A stretch of 64,000 bases of DNA from positions 1-64,000 of the forward strand of contig NZ_MTLG01000083.1 of assembly GCF_002192695.1 (NCBI RefSeq), written 5' to 3'. Of this stretch, positions 48,059 through 57,340 are shown piece by piece. Below the pieces are notes generated by a model, which was not told the DNA's origin, did not search any database, and saw only the letters and a program-made list of their open reading frames with translations. This DNA is from Achromobacter xylosoxidans (GTDB lineage: Bacteria; Pseudomonadota; Gammaproteobacteria; Burkholderiales; Burkholderiaceae_B). Position 1 is the first letter of the stretch, and each line of letters begins with the position of its first letter. A program made the position numbers and the translations under genes.

Positions 48059-49054
48059 TCAATCCATCTTCGCGCCCGAAGCCTTGGCCGCCTTGCCCCA
48101 CTTCGCGATCTCGTTATCCACGAACGCCGAGAACGACTTCGGGTCGTCCGCCACCACCACGAAACCCACGCTCTCCAGCTTCTGCCGGATCTCGGGCGAG
48201 GATAGCGCCTTCACCGTCGCCTGGTTCAGGCGCTGGATCACGGCGGGCGGCGTCTTGGCCGGCGCCGACAGGCCAAACCAGGACTCGGCCGAAAAACCCG
48301 GATAGCCTGATTCCGCCACCGTCGGCGTATCGGGATAGGCGGGATTGCGCTTGGCGCTGGCCACGGCCAAGGCGCGCAGCTTGCCCGAAGTGACCTGCGG
48401 CAGCAGCGTGTCTTGGTTCAGGAACATCACCTGCACGCGGCCCCCGATCATGTCGGTGATGGCGGCCGCGCCGCCCTTGTAGGGCACGTGCACCAGGTCG
48501 ATCTTGGCGTCCTGCTCCAGCATTTCCATGGCCAGGTGGCCGGAGGAACCGCTGCCCGAACTCGCGTGCGTGTACTTGCCCGGGTTCTCGCGCACCAGCT
48601 TGATGAAGTCCGCGAAGGTCTTGCCCGGGAAATCGTTGTTGGCCACCAGCACATTGGGACCGGTCGCCAGCAACGACACATGCGCGAAGTCGCTGTTGCG
48701 GTACGGCATGTTCTGGTAGACCGCGTAGCTGATGGCGTTGGAGCCCACGCCCGACAGCAGCAGCGTGTAGCCGTCAGGCTCGGCCTTGGCCACCATGTCC
48801 GAGCCGATATTGCCGTTGGCCCCGCCCTTGTTCTCGACCACCACGGTCTGGCCCAGCTCCTTGGACAGCTCTGCCGCCAGCAGGCGGCCCACCGAGTCGG
48901 TGCTGCCGCCGGCCGGAAACGGCACGACCAGCTTGATCTGCTTGGCGGGCCAGGCCGCGCCCTGCGCCATCAGCGCGCCTGGCAGGATGGCCAGCGTCCC
49001 CGCGGCCGCCAGGACGGCCAGGCGTGCGCGCGCCGCCGGTTTTTTCTGTTGCAT
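48059..49054 (-). CDS. Bug/TctC-family periplasmic substrate-binding protein (1 of 3)
   Basis: This 331-residue secreted receptor has a signal peptide (RLAVLAAAGTLAILPGALMAQ) and the Bug signatures IKLVVPFPAGGSTDSVGR, VVVENKGGANGNIGSD and EPDGYTLLL. Bug proteins bind carboxylates such as dicarboxylic or sugar acids for TctAB-type permeases. No permease is in the window. Position inside the catabolic operon suggests it binds the pathway substrate. Gap to the dehydratase gene is 47 nt. Confidence 0.92.
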   Translation of the reverse strand: MQQKKPAARARLAVLAAAGTLAILPGALMAQGAAWPAKQIKLVVPFPAGGSTDSVGRLLAAELSKELGQTVVVENKGGANGNIGSDMVAKAEPDGYTLLLSGVGSNAISYAVYQNMPYRNSDFAHVSLLATGPNVLVANNDFPGKTFADFIKLVRENPGKYTHASSGSGSSGHLAMEMLEQDAKIDLVHVPYKGGAAAITDMIGGRVQVMFLNQDTLLPQVTSGKLRALAVASAKRNPAYPDTPTVAESGYPGFSAESWFGLSAPAKTPPAVIQRLNQATVKALSSPEIRQKLESVGFVVVADDPKSFSAFVDNEIAKWGKAAKASGAKMD

Positions 49055-49101
49055 GGTTGTCTCCTCCGTGGGTTTTTTAGTATGTGCGCCCGGTGCCCGG
49101 G

Positions 49102-50847
49102 TCAGTGGATTTCAGGCTCGCCCGCGGCCGGAGCGCGCGTTTCGGTCTGAAGAAAATCGAAATCGCAGCCCGTGTCGGCCTGGCCGATGTGCTTGAGGTA
49201 CAGCACGCCGTAGCCGCGCTCGAAACGCGGCGGCGGCGCCTGCCAGGCGGCGCGGCGCGCGGCCAGCTCTTCGTCGGACACCAGCAGTTCCAGGCGCCGC
49301 GCCGGCACATCCAGCGTGATGCGATCGCCGTCCCGCACCAGCGCCAGCGGGCCGCCCACATAGGCCTCGGGCGCCACGTGCAGCACACAGGCGCCATAGC
49401 TGGTGCCGCTCATGCGCGCATCCGAAATCCGCACCATGTCGCGCACGCCCTGCTTCAGGAGCTTCTGCGGAATCGGCAGCTGGCCCCATTCCGGCATGCC
49501 GGGCGCGCCCTGCGGCCCCGCGTTCTGCAACACGATGACGCTGTCGGCATCCACGTCCAGGTCGGGATCGTCGATGCGCGCGGCCATGTCGTTGTAGTCC
49601 TTGAAGACCACCGCGCGGCCCGTGTGCACCTGCAACTGCGCCTCCATCGCGGGCGGCTTGATCACCGCGCCGTCGGGCGCCAGGTTGCCGCGCAGCACCG
49701 CCAGCCCGTCGCGCTCGATCAGCGCCTGCGCGCGCGGCCGGATCACGTCTTCATTGAAGATGCGCGCCCCGGCGATGTTCTCGCCCAGCGTGCGGCCGTC
49801 CACCGTGCGCTGCGTCGTATCCAGCAGCTCGCCCAGCTGCACCAGCATGGCGCGCAGGCCGCCGGCGTAATAGAAGTCTTCCATCAGGTACTTGCCGGCC
49901 GGCCGCAGATTGGCCAGCACCGGCGTGGTGCGCGCCAGATGGTCGAAGCGGTCCAGGTCCAGGCCGAAGCCGCTGCGCCGCGCCATGGCGATCAGGTGCA
50001 CCACCGAATTGGTCGAACCGGACAGCGCCAGCACCGTGCGCACGGCGTTGTCGAAGGACGCGGCGGTCAGCAGGTCCGACGGCTTCAGGTCTTCCCACAC
50101 CATTTCCACGATGCGCTTGCCGGTCAGGCTGGCCATCTGCGCGTGGCGCGAATCCGGCGCGGGGATCGACGAAGCGCCCGACAGGCACAGGCCCAGCGCC
50201 TCGACCGCGCCCGTCATGGTGGACGCGGTGCCCATGGTCATGCAGTGGCCGGGCGAGCGGGCGATGCCGTCCTCCACGCCCTGCCAGTCTTCCTCGGTGA
50301 TGTTGCCGGCGCGCAGCTCGGCCCAGTACTTCCAGGTGTCCGAGCCCGAGCCCAGCGTGTTGCCGTTCCAGTTGCCGCGCAGCATGGGGCCGGCCGGCAT
50401 GAAGATGGTGGGCAGGTCCATCGACACCGCGCCCATCAGCAGCGCCGGCGTGGTCTTGTCGCAGCCGCCCATCAGCACACAGCCGTCCGCGGGGTAGGAG
50501 CGCAGCAGCTCTTCGGTCTCCATCGCCAGCAGGTTGCGATAGAGCATGGTGGTGGGTTTCTGGAAGGGTTCGGACAGGCTCATGGCGGGCATTTCCACCG
50601 GGAAGCCGCCTGCCTGCCAGATGCCGCGCTTGACCTCTTCCACGCGCTGCTTGAAGTGGCTGTGGCAGGGGTTGATGTCGCTCCAGGTGTTGATGATGGC
50701 GATGACCGGCTTGCCGGCGTAGTCCGAGCGGTGATAGCCCATCTGCGCGGTGCGCGAACGGTGGCCGAACGAGCGCAGGTCGCGCACGCCGTACCAGCGG
50801 TGGCTGCGCAGTTCCTCGGGTTTCTTGCGCTTGGTTGAATCGCTCAT
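49102..50847 (-). CDS. IlvD/Edd-family sugar-acid dehydratase
   Basis: This 581-residue [Fe-S] dehydratase belongs to the dihydroxy-acid / phosphogluconate dehydratase family, and by length and sequence to the pentonate/hexonate branch (L-arabonate dehydratase-like). Landmarks are [13 protein letters not shown] with a cluster Cys, [13 protein letters not shown] with the second Cys, [14 protein letters not shown] with the third, and [15 protein letters not shown]. It would turn an aldonate into its 2-keto-3-deoxy acid. Being beside a GarL-type aldolase and a DHDPS-like lyase supports a non-phosphorylative sugar-acid pathway; amino-acid synthesis (IlvD) is unlikely. Confidence 0.9.
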   Translation of the reverse strand: MSDSTKRKKPEELRSHRWYGVRDLRSFGHRSRTAQMGYHRSDYAGKPVIAIINTWSDINPCHSHFKQRVEEVKRGIWQAGGFPVEMPAMSLSEPFQKPTTMLYRNLLAMETEELLRSYPADGCVLMGGCDKTTPALLMGAVSMDLPTIFMPAGPMLRGNWNGNTLGSGSDTWKYWAELRAGNITEEDWQGVEDGIARSPGHCMTMGTASTMTGAVEALGLCLSGASSIPAPDSRHAQMASLTGKRIVEMVWEDLKPSDLLTAASFDNAVRTVLALSGSTNSVVHLIAMARRSGFGLDLDRFDHLARTTPVLANLRPAGKYLMEDFYYAGGLRAMLVQLGELLDTTQRTVDGRTLGENIAGARIFNEDVIRPRAQALIERDGLAVLRGNLAPDGAVIKPPAMEAQLQVHTGRAVVFKDYNDMAARIDDPDLDVDADSVIVLQNAGPQGAPGMPEWGQLPIPQKLLKQGVRDMVRISDARMSGTSYGACVLHVAPEAYVGGPLALVRDGDRITLDVPARRLELLVSDEELAARRAAWQAPPPRFERGYGVLYLKHIGQADTGCDFDFLQTETRAPAAGEPEIH

Positions 50848-50894
50848 GTCTCTGTTCCTGTGCTCTTGGGCAAGGGTCTATAGGGAAAACGGAA

Positions 50895-52001
50895 TCACGC
50901 CGGGTCCAGCAGATAGGGCGTGCCGGCGCGCTCGCAGATCGCGCGCAGGCGTTCGGCCAGCGCGGCGGATATGGGGATGCCCTCGCGCAGCCGGCGCGCG
51001 CGCTCGGCGGCTTCGGGTTCGCCCGCCACCAGCACCGGTTCGTCCGGGTTGGCGGGCGGCGTGTCGTGCATGGCGTCGATCATGTCATCCATGTCGGACT
51101 CGAACGAGCCCGCCGCGCGGAAGGCGTCAGGGTTCAAGGCCAGGAAGAAATGGCCGACGTCGTCGGGTTCGCCCGGGCGGCGGGTCGGCGCGCGGCGCGC
51201 GGCGAAGGCGCTGCCGCTGAGCGTGCCGCCCAGGATCTGCGCCATCATCGCCAGGCCATAGCCCTTGTGGCTGCTCATGGCGGCGGTGCCGCCCAAGGGC
51301 GTCAGGCCGCCCTCCGGATGCTTGAAGATGAATTGCATGGCGGCAGCCGCATCGGTGACCGCGCCGCCCTGCCCGTCCACGGCCCAGCCCGGCGGCAGCG
51401 GCTGGTCCAGGAAGTCGTAGACCTTGACCTTGTTGGCCGCGACGGTGGTGGTCGCCATGTCCAGCACAAAGGGCTCGTTATAGGCGGCCGGCGCGCCGAA
51501 GGCGATGGGGTTGGTGCCCAGCATGGGCATGGCGCCGCGCGTGGGCACCATGATGACGCCGTTGGCGCTGCTGGTCACCAGCCCGACCACGCCGCGCTCG
51601 ACCGCGATGCGCGCATAGACGCCGGCCGCGCCGAAGTGATGCGAGTTGCAGACCGACACGGCGCCCACGCCATGCTCCAAAGCCTTGTCCACCGCCAGGT
51701 TCATGGCCTGCGCCGCCACCGGATAGCCCAGGCCACCCATGCCGTCGATCAACGCGCTGGCGCCGCCGTCGCGCAGGACCCGCGGCCTGGCGTCCAGCCG
51801 CAGCGTGCCGGCGCGCAGCTTGTCCTCGTAGGCCGGCAGCATGGAAATGCCGTGCGAATCGACGCCCAACAGGTCGGTGCGCGCCATCAGCCCGGCCGTG
51901 ACGTGCGCCAGGTCCTGCGCCATGCCCCAGGCCATCAGCACCTGCAGGATCTGCTCGCGGACCTGCTCCACCGGCGCTTGCACCGCGATATTCCCTTGCA
52001 C
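50895..52001 (-). CDS. Ldh/malate dehydrogenase-family NAD(P)-dependent oxidoreductase
   Basis: This 368-residue enzyme belongs to the type 2 malate/L-lactate dehydrogenase superfamily (YiaK, YlbC, AllD group), which reduces 2-oxo acids or oxidises 2-hydroxy acids. It has TDLLGVDSHGISMLPAYED, CNSHHFGAAGVYA (catalytic His), GTNPIAFGAP and SSHKGYGLAMM. The start is GTG at 52001 with AGGAG 6 nt upstream. It lies 47 nt after the GntR gene stop. Substrate unknown. Confidence 0.88.
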   Translation of the reverse strand: MQGNIAVQAPVEQVREQILQVLMAWGMAQDLAHVTAGLMARTDLLGVDSHGISMLPAYEDKLRAGTLRLDARPRVLRDGGASALIDGMGGLGYPVAAQAMNLAVDKALEHGVGAVSVCNSHHFGAAGVYARIAVERGVVGLVTSSANGVIMVPTRGAMPMLGTNPIAFGAPAAYNEPFVLDMATTTVAANKVKVYDFLDQPLPPGWAVDGQGGAVTDAAAAMQFIFKHPEGGLTPLGGTAAMSSHKGYGLAMMAQILGGTLSGSAFAARRAPTRRPGEPDDVGHFFLALNPDAFRAAGSFESDMDDMIDAMHDTPPANPDEPVLVAGEPEAAERARRLREGIPISAALAERLRAICERAGTPYLLDPA

Positions 52002-52050
52002 TCTGGTCTCCTGTGGTTTTGGTTTGATCGCGGCGGGCAGACGGAAGGGA

Positions 52051-52824
52051 TCAATCGCGCTCGCGATCCACCAGCCGGTGACGGGCCTGGCCCAGATGGA
52101 ACTGCATGGCGACGCGGGCGCGCTCGCTGTCCTGTTCGCGGATGGCGTCGAGGATCGCGGCGTGCTCGTCGACCACGCGCTGCGCGCGCTGGCGCGAGCC
52201 GGTGCGGGTCAGGTTCAAGGTCAGCCGCATGAAGCCGCTGATGGATTCGTGGATGCTTTCCAGCACGCCCAGATAGAAGTCGTTGCCGCTGGCTTCGGCG
52301 ATGCTGGCATGGAAGGCCAGGTCGGCCTCGGCCGACACCTGGCCGCGCGCCAGGCTGTCGGCGAAGGCCGCATGCGCATCGGCGATCTTCCTGAGCTGCT
52401 CATCGGTGCGGCGCAGCGCCGCCAGGCGCGCGGCGTCACCCTCCAGCGCCACCCGGACCTCCTGGGCCCGCAGATAGGCGCTGACGTTCTGCACATCGTT
52501 GAAGGTCTTCAGGCGCGGCGCGGGCGCATGGCTGACGAAGGTACCCAGCCCCTGGTGCGCGGTGATCAGGCCGTCGGCGCGCAGGCGCAGCAGCGCTTCG
52601 CGCACCACCGGACGCGACACGCCGAAGCGTTCGGAGATCTCGTTCTCGGAAGGCAGCTTGTCGCCCACGTTCAGCCCGCCGGAGACGATCTGCTCGAAGA
52701 TCTGGCCGTACAGCTGATCCGCCAGCCGCACCCGGTGCCCGCGTTCGAGCACCAGCGCGCCCGCGGCATCGTGTTCGGCGGCCGCCTGCGGCGCAGGCGC
52801 GGGTGTTGCTTTGGGTCGGGCCAC
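52051..52824 (-). CDS. GntR-family (FadR/FCD) transcriptional regulator
   Basis: This 257-residue regulator has a winged HTH (LPSENEISERFGVSRPVVREAL) and an FCD effector domain with a metal-binding DLAFHASIAEASGND motif. The start is GTG with GAGGAG upstream. FCD regulators bind sugar acids or carboxylates and recognise T-N-G-T-N3-A-C-N-A operators. An exact match lies in the divergent promoter region of this locus (53922-53932), making local repression relieved by the pathway substrate the simplest model. Confidence 0.92.
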   Translation of the reverse strand: MARPKATPAPAPQAAAEHDAAGALVLERGHRVRLADQLYGQIFEQIVSGGLNVGDKLPSENEISERFGVSRPVVREALLRLRADGLITAHQGLGTFVSHAPAPRLKTFNDVQNVSAYLRAQEVRVALEGDAARLAALRRTDEQLRKIADAHAAFADSLARGQVSAEADLAFHASIAEASGNDFYLGVLESIHESISGFMRLTLNLTRTGSRQRAQRVVDEHAAILDAIREQDSERARVAMQFHLGQARHRLVDRERD

Positions 52825-52904
52825 GAAACCTCCTCGATGCTATGGCGCAGTCCGCGACGGCGGGACAGCGCTCATCGTACCGTCAATGCGCGGCGCCAGC
52901 GCGC

Positions 52905-53834
52905 TCACGCGACGGCGGCCTCCCGATCCCAGGCCGCCAGGGCGCGCGCCACCGGCGCCACGCGCTCGCGCTCGGCGACGGAGATGCCGGTCAGCAGGGG
53001 CAGCATCGGCCCCATGTCCGCCACGCCCGACAGCGTCACCGCATCGTGCAGCACGCGGATGGGGCTGATGCTGTCGCGGCAGTCTTCCAGGCCCAGGTAG
53101 TGCTGGCGCACGGCCTCGGCTTCGTCATGGCGGCCGTCGCGCAGCAAATGCAACAGGCGCATCGAGCCTCGCGGCGCCACGCAGACCGAGCCGGAAGTAA
53201 AGCTCTTCAGGCCAAAATCGCGGTAGTGCACGATGGCCGGACGCTCGCCGATGCCGCTGACGATCCAGCGCGGATCCACCGCCCGCAGCAGCGACGACAG
53301 GTAGGCGTCCTGCGACGGATCGTCGCGCACGACGGCGTACTTGAACGCCACGATGCGGCCCTCTTCGATCAGGCGCGCGGCGCTTTCCGGCGCCAGGTAG
53401 CCGGAGGACTTGATGTAGATCACCGCGGGCTTGCCCAGCGCGTCCGTGAAGCGGCGCACGCCCTCGGCCAGGCCCGCGTCCGTGTAGGGAAAGGACATGG
53501 GCAGCAGCATGGCCGTGGGAAACGCGCGCGTACGCAGGATCGCCGCCTGGTCCATCATCTTGCCGTAGTCGGGCCCCACCGAAGGCAGGATCCAGGTGTC
53601 CGCGCCCGCCAGGCCGGCCAGCATGTCGACGATGCGGGCGTATTCGCCCACGCCCACGTTGTAGAAGTTGGCGTTGCCGCCATACATCACGTTGCGCACG
53701 CCGCCCGCTTCCAGATGGCCGAGCAGGGCCTTGTTGGCCGCCTCGTTCAGGGAAAGATCGTCGTGGCGCGCCAGCGGCGGCACCGCGATGACCGAACGCT
53801 GCAAGTCCTGCGCGGTGACCGGGGAGGTTTTCAT
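52905..53834 (-). CDS. DHDPS/NAL-superfamily lyase with altered substrate loop
   Basis: This 309-residue TIM-barrel protein is related to dihydrodipicolinate synthase. The Schiff-base Lys165 (IVAFKYAVV) and Tyr140 ([10 protein letters not shown]) are in place. The usual pyruvate-carboxylate loop GTTGE is replaced by GGNAN (residues 52-56), so it is not a lysine-pathway enzyme and probably takes a different keto acid. Relatives include 5-dehydro-4-deoxyglucarate dehydratase and 2-keto-3-deoxy acid aldolases. It is the first gene of the minus-strand operon, 81 nt before the GntR gene. Confidence 0.82.
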   Translation of the reverse strand: MKTSPVTAQDLQRSVIAVPPLARHDDLSLNEAANKALLGHLEAGGVRNVMYGGNANFYNVGVGEYARIVDMLAGLAGADTWILPSVGPDYGKMMDQAAILRTRAFPTAMLLPMSFPYTDAGLAEGVRRFTDALGKPAVIYIKSSGYLAPESAARLIEEGRIVAFKYAVVRDDPSQDAYLSSLLRAVDPRWIVSGIGERPAIVHYRDFGLKSFTSGSVCVAPRGSMRLLHLLRDGRHDEAEAVRQHYLGLEDCRDSISPIRVLHDAVTLSGVADMGPMLPLLTGISVAERERVAPVARALAAWDREAAVA

Positions 53835-53882
53835 GGGCGGGGCTCCTGGCTGATCCAGCTATCGGGTGGGTAAGTTCGAAAA

Positions 53883-53932
53883 AGTATACTTGGTTGACAA
53901 CCTCAAGCTCAATACCTATATTTGTTTTACAA
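53883..53932. promoter_or_regulatory. Overlapping divergent promoters and FCD operator of the sugar-acid locus
   Basis: Plus strand: TTGACA (53894-53899), 17 nt, TATATT (53917-53922), a near-consensus promoter. Minus strand: TTGAGC (53912-53907), 18 nt, TATACT (53888-53883). The palindrome TTGTTTTACAA (53922-53932) exactly fits the FCD-GntR consensus TNGTNNNACNA and covers the plus-strand start site. A second dyad, GGTTG-A-CAACC (53892-53902), overlaps the plus -35. One repressor could silence both arms. Confidence 0.75.
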
Positions 53933-54058
53933 GTAGTCAGGCAGCAAAACGCAGGGCGCCGCGGGGCGCCATGCGGCTTCAAAGCCTCGGGCCATGCCAG
54001 GGGCGGAATACCCCCAGAAACGATGCGCGGCCACGCGCACACCGAGGAGACGAATTCC

Positions 54059-55072
54059 ATGCATGCAGCCCCTGCGCGAGGCCGGTCCGCCCTGGCCGTC
54101 CTTTGCAGCGCCGCCCTGGCGGCGGCGGCCTTCCTGTCGCCGGCCGCGCCGGCGCTGGCCGACTACCCCGAGCGCGACGTCAAGATCATCGTGCCCTTCC
54201 CGGCCGGCGGCACCACCGACATCGCGGCCCGCATCGTCGCCGCCGAACTCGGCAAGACCTGGAACAAGGCCGTGGTGGTGGACAACAAGGCGGGCGCCGG
54301 CGGCAACGTCGGCACGGCCGAAGCCGCCCGGGCCGCGCCGGACGGCTACACGCTGCTGATGGGCACGGTCAGCACGCATGCGATCAACCAGTCCGTCTAC
54401 GCCAAGCTGCCCTACGACCCGGTCAAGGACTTCGTGCCGGTGACGCTGGTGATTCCCGTGCCCAACATCCTGGAGCTCAACCCCGCCTTTGCCGACAAGC
54501 ACGGCATCCGCACGGTGGCCGACCTGATCAAGTACCTGAAGGCCAATCCGGGCAGCGTCAACATGGCATCCACCGGCAACGGCACTTCCACGCATCTGTC
54601 GGGCGAGCTGTTCCAGAACATGACGGGCACGCGCATGACCCACGTGCCCTACAAGGGCAGCAGCCCCGCGCTGACCGACGTGATGGCCGGTTCCGCCGAC
54701 CTGATCTTCGACAATCTGCCGTCCTCCATGGGATTCCTCAAGAGCGGCAAGTTGCGCCCGCTGGCCGTCACCAGCGCCCAGCGCTCGCCCGCCCTGCCCG
54801 ACGTGCCCACCATGGCCGAGGCCGGCGTGCAGGGCTATGACGCGTCCAGCTGGTTCGGCCTGCTGGCGCCCGCCGGCACGCCGCAGGCGGTGGTCGACAA
54901 GATCCAGCGCGACGTGGCCGCCGCCCTCAAGCTGGAGTCCGTGCGCGCCCAGCTGCAGGCGCAGGGCGCCACGCCGTCCGGCAACACGCCGGCCCAGTTC
55001 AAACAGTTCATGGCGCAGGAATCCGCCAAATGGGCGGAGGTCGTGAAGAAATCCGGCGCCAAGGTCGACTGA
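54059..55072 (+). CDS. Bug/TctC-family periplasmic substrate-binding protein (2 of 3)
   Basis: This 337-residue secreted receptor has a signal peptide ([24 protein letters not shown]) and the Bug motifs [33 protein letters not shown] and [12 protein letters not shown] 54059 follows GAGGAG by 8 nt; upstream in-frame sequence crosses the promoter and is excluded. It is first in the plus-strand arm, under the predicted FCD operator, and 74 nt before a paralogue. Confidence 0.93.
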   Translation: MHAAPARGRSALAVLCSAALAAAAFLSPAAPALADYPERDVKIIVPFPAGGTTDIAARIVAAELGKTWNKAVVVDNKAGAGGNVGTAEAARAAPDGYTLLMGTVSTHAINQSVYAKLPYDPVKDFVPVTLVIPVPNILELNPAFADKHGIRTVADLIKYLKANPGSVNMASTGNGTSTHLSGELFQNMTGTRMTHVPYKGSSPALTDVMAGSADLIFDNLPSSMGFLKSGKLRPLAVTSAQRSPALPDVPTMAEAGVQGYDASSWFGLLAPAGTPQAVVDKIQRDVAAALKLESVRAQLQAQGATPSGNTPAQFKQFMAQESAKWAEVVKKSGAKVD

Positions 55073-55146
55073 CCCCAAGCCGATCCGGGCCCGTCCGCAA
55101 CGCGTGGGCGGCGGGCTCTCCATCAGCACGCGAACCAGGAGACACC

Positions 55147-56133
55147 ATGAACAAACTGATGAGCGCCGCGGCCGTCGCAGCCGCCGTCGCCGCAGGCGCC
55201 GTGCTGCCCGGGATGCCCGCGGCGCAGGCTGCCGGCTATCCCGACAAACCCGTGACGATGATCGTGCCCTTCGTGCCGGGCGGCTCCTCCGACATCACCG
55301 CGCGCTCGGTTACGCCGGGGCTGACGAAAATCCTGGGGCAGACCTTCGTGGTCGAGAACAAGCCGGGCGCCAACAGCGCCATCGGCGCGCAGGCGCTGGC
55401 CCGCTCCACGCCCGACGGCTACACCATGATGGTCGGCTCCATCGGCACCTTCGCCATCAACGAGGCGCTGTACAAGAACCTGTCGTACAACCCCAGCAAG
55501 GACTTCGAGTACCTGACGCAGGCCGTGCGCAATCCCAACGTGCTGGTGGCCGCGCCCGCGTTTCCGGCCAGCACCGTCGCCGAACTGATCGAGTATGCGA
55601 AGAAGAATCCGGGCAAGGTGTCCTATGCCTCGTCGGGCACGGGCTCGTCGGACCACCTGTCCGCCGTGCTGTTCCGCCAGCGCACCCAGAGCACGGGCGT
55701 GGACGTGCCCTACCGCGGCGGCGGCGCGGCCATCGCCGACCTGATCGGCGGGCAGGTCAACGTGTCGTTCCAGAACCTGGGCGCGGTCCAGACCCACATC
55801 AAGGCCGGCAAGCTCAAGGCGCTGGCCATCACCGGCGACGCCCGCGCCGCCGACCTGCCGGACGTGCCCACGCTGGCCGAAGCCGGCATCAAGGACATGG
55901 TGGTGTACTCCTGGCAAGGCTTTGCCGTGCCCAAGGGCACGCCCGCGCCCATCGTCCAGCAACTGTCCAAGGCCTTGCAGACCGCGCTGCGCGATCCCCA
56001 GACCGAGAAGACCCTGCAGGGCCTGGGATTCGAGGTAGTCGCCAACACGCCGCAGCAGTTCACGGCGTTCCAACAGGCCGAGGTCAAGCGCTGGAAGGAC
56101 GTCATCCAGAAAGCCAACATCCAGCTCGAGTAA
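55147..56133 (+). CDS. Bug/TctC-family periplasmic substrate-binding protein (3 of 3)
   Basis: This 328-residue secreted receptor has a signal peptide (KLMSAAAVAAAVAAGAVLPG, cleaved near AQAA) and the motifs VTMIVPFVPGGSSDITAR and VVENKPGANSAIGAQ. It is only moderately similar to its upstream neighbour (PFVPGGSSD against PFPAGGTTD), so this is not a fresh tandem duplication. The ATG follows CAGGAG. No TctA/TctB permease genes accompany any of the three receptors. Confidence 0.93.
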   Translation: MNKLMSAAAVAAAVAAGAVLPGMPAAQAAGYPDKPVTMIVPFVPGGSSDITARSVTPGLTKILGQTFVVENKPGANSAIGAQALARSTPDGYTMMVGSIGTFAINEALYKNLSYNPSKDFEYLTQAVRNPNVLVAAPAFPASTVAELIEYAKKNPGKVSYASSGTGSSDHLSAVLFRQRTQSTGVDVPYRGGGAAIADLIGGQVNVSFQNLGAVQTHIKAGKLKALAITGDARAADLPDVPTLAEAGIKDMVVYSWQGFAVPKGTPAPIVQQLSKALQTALRDPQTEKTLQGLGFEVVANTPQQFTAFQQAEVKRWKDVIQKANIQLE

Positions 56134-56151
56134 GGCCGGGATCAGGACGCG

Positions 56152-56172
56152 GGATGCCCCTGGCGGGCATCC
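56152..56172 (+). terminator. Hairpin after the third Bug gene
   Basis: GGATGCCC and GGGCATCC form an 8-bp stem with a 5-nt loop, starting 18 nt past the stop. The T-run is poor, so it may only partly terminate or may protect the receptor mRNA. Confidence 0.45.
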
Positions 56173-56236
56173 TGTCAGCCTGGATCAAGGCCGGATCAAG
56201 TAGCATCAACGTTTTGCCACCCACCTGTACGACAAC

Positions 56237-57193
56237 ATGACCACCAAGCATCGCATCATCCAGGTCGGCTCGCTGGCCGGTTCCCCCTACGCCAACAAGA
56301 CGCTCGCGGACCGCTACGACGTCGTCGAACTATGGAAGTACCCGGACCGCAAGGCGGCGCTGGCCGAGCACGGCAAGGGCGTCACCGCCGTCGTCACGTC
56401 CGCGACTTACGGCGCCAACGCCGAACTCATCAACGCCCTGCCCGACCTCAAGGCCATCTGCAGCTGGGGCGTGGGCTACGAGACCATCGACGTCCAGGCC
56501 GCCAAGCAGCGCGGCGTGCAGGTCAGCAATACGCCTGACGTGCTGACCGATTGCGTCGCCGACCTCGCGTGGGGCCTCCTGATCGCCGGCGCGCGCCACA
56601 TGGGCCAGGGAGAACGCTTCGTGCGCGCGGGCCAGTGGGGCCAGGTGCATGGCGGCATCCCGCTGGGCCAGCGCGTCAGCGGCAAGAAGCTCGGCATCGT
56701 CGGCCTGGGCCGCATCGGCGAGGCCATCGCCCGCCGCGGCATGGGTTTCGACATGGACGTGCGCTACCACAACCGCCGCAAGCGCGATGACGTGGAATAC
56801 GGCTACGAGGCCTCGCTCACCGACCTGGCCAAGTGGGCCGACTTCCTCATCGTGGCCACCGTCGGCGGCGCCAGCACGCGCCATCTGGTCAACCGCGACG
56901 TGCTGGAAGCGCTCGGCCCCACGGGCATCATCGTCAACATCGCGCGCGGCCCCGTCATCGACGAGACCGCGCTGGTCGCCGCGCTGGAAGCCGGCAAGCT
57001 GGGCTGCGCCGCGCTCGACGTGTTCGAGCACGAGCCCAAGGTGCCCGAGGCGCTGCTCAAGACCGACCGCGCCGTGCTGCTGCCGCACATCGGCAGCGCC
57101 ACGCTGGAAACGCGCGTCGCCATGGAGAACCTGATGCTGGAAAACCTGCAGGCGTTCTTCGAAACCGGCCGCGTGATCACGCCGGCGGAATAA
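56237..57193 (+). CDS. D-isomer-specific 2-hydroxyacid dehydrogenase (GhrB/hydroxypyruvate reductase-like)
   Basis: This 318-residue NAD(P)-dependent enzyme has the Rossmann loop GIVGLGRIGEAIARRG, catalytic Arg in NIARGPVIDE, Glu in DVFEHEPKVP and His in LLPHIGSATLETR. The substrate strand reads TVGGASTRHL where the family usually has P-x-T, a mild divergence. It could reduce tartronate semialdehyde, glyoxylate or hydroxypyruvate, so it could handle the two- or three-carbon product of the GarL-type aldolase. An intrinsic terminator follows. Confidence 0.9.
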   Translation: MTTKHRIIQVGSLAGSPYANKTLADRYDVVELWKYPDRKAALAEHGKGVTAVVTSATYGANAELINALPDLKAICSWGVGYETIDVQAAKQRGVQVSNTPDVLTDCVADLAWGLLIAGARHMGQGERFVRAGQWGQVHGGIPLGQRVSGKKLGIVGLGRIGEAIARRGMGFDMDVRYHNRRKRDDVEYGYEASLTDLAKWADFLIVATVGGASTRHLVNRDVLEALGPTGIIVNIARGPVIDETALVAALEAGKLGCAALDVFEHEPKVPEALLKTDRAVLLPHIGSATLETRVAMENLMLENLQAFFETGRVITPAE

Positions 57194-57202
57194 GGCCGCC
57201 CT

Positions 57203-57226
57203 GCGCCGCGGCCGCAGCCGCGGCGC
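57203..57226. repeat. GC-only palindrome before the terminator
   Basis: GCGCCGCGGC, CGCA, GCCGCGGCGC: a perfect 10-bp inverted repeat just past the dehydrogenase stop. It may fold with the following terminator to form a double hairpin. Confidence 0.6.
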
Positions 57227-57235
57227 GCCAAAGAA

Positions 57236-57267
57236 AAAGCCTCTCGGCGCCCATACCGAGAGGCTTT
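57236..57267. terminator. Intrinsic terminator of the plus-strand arm
   Basis: AAAGCCTCTCGG and CCGAGAGGCTTT form a perfect 12-bp stem with an 8-nt loop. A-rich sequence on the left and T's on the right allow use in both directions, including for the small minus-strand gene. Confidence 0.88.
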
Positions 57268-57340
57268 CGACTTTCCGGCCCCCGCGGGAATCGGAAGTCG
57301 TTTGCGCAAAGGAACTACCAGGCCATAAGGCCCTCAGTGC

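Noticed and set aside
49102-50847. IlvD for branched-chain amino-acid synthesis
   Set aside because: Its neighbours are catabolic sugar-acid-type genes under an FCD regulator, and the sequence fits the sugar-acid branch of the IlvD/Edd family.
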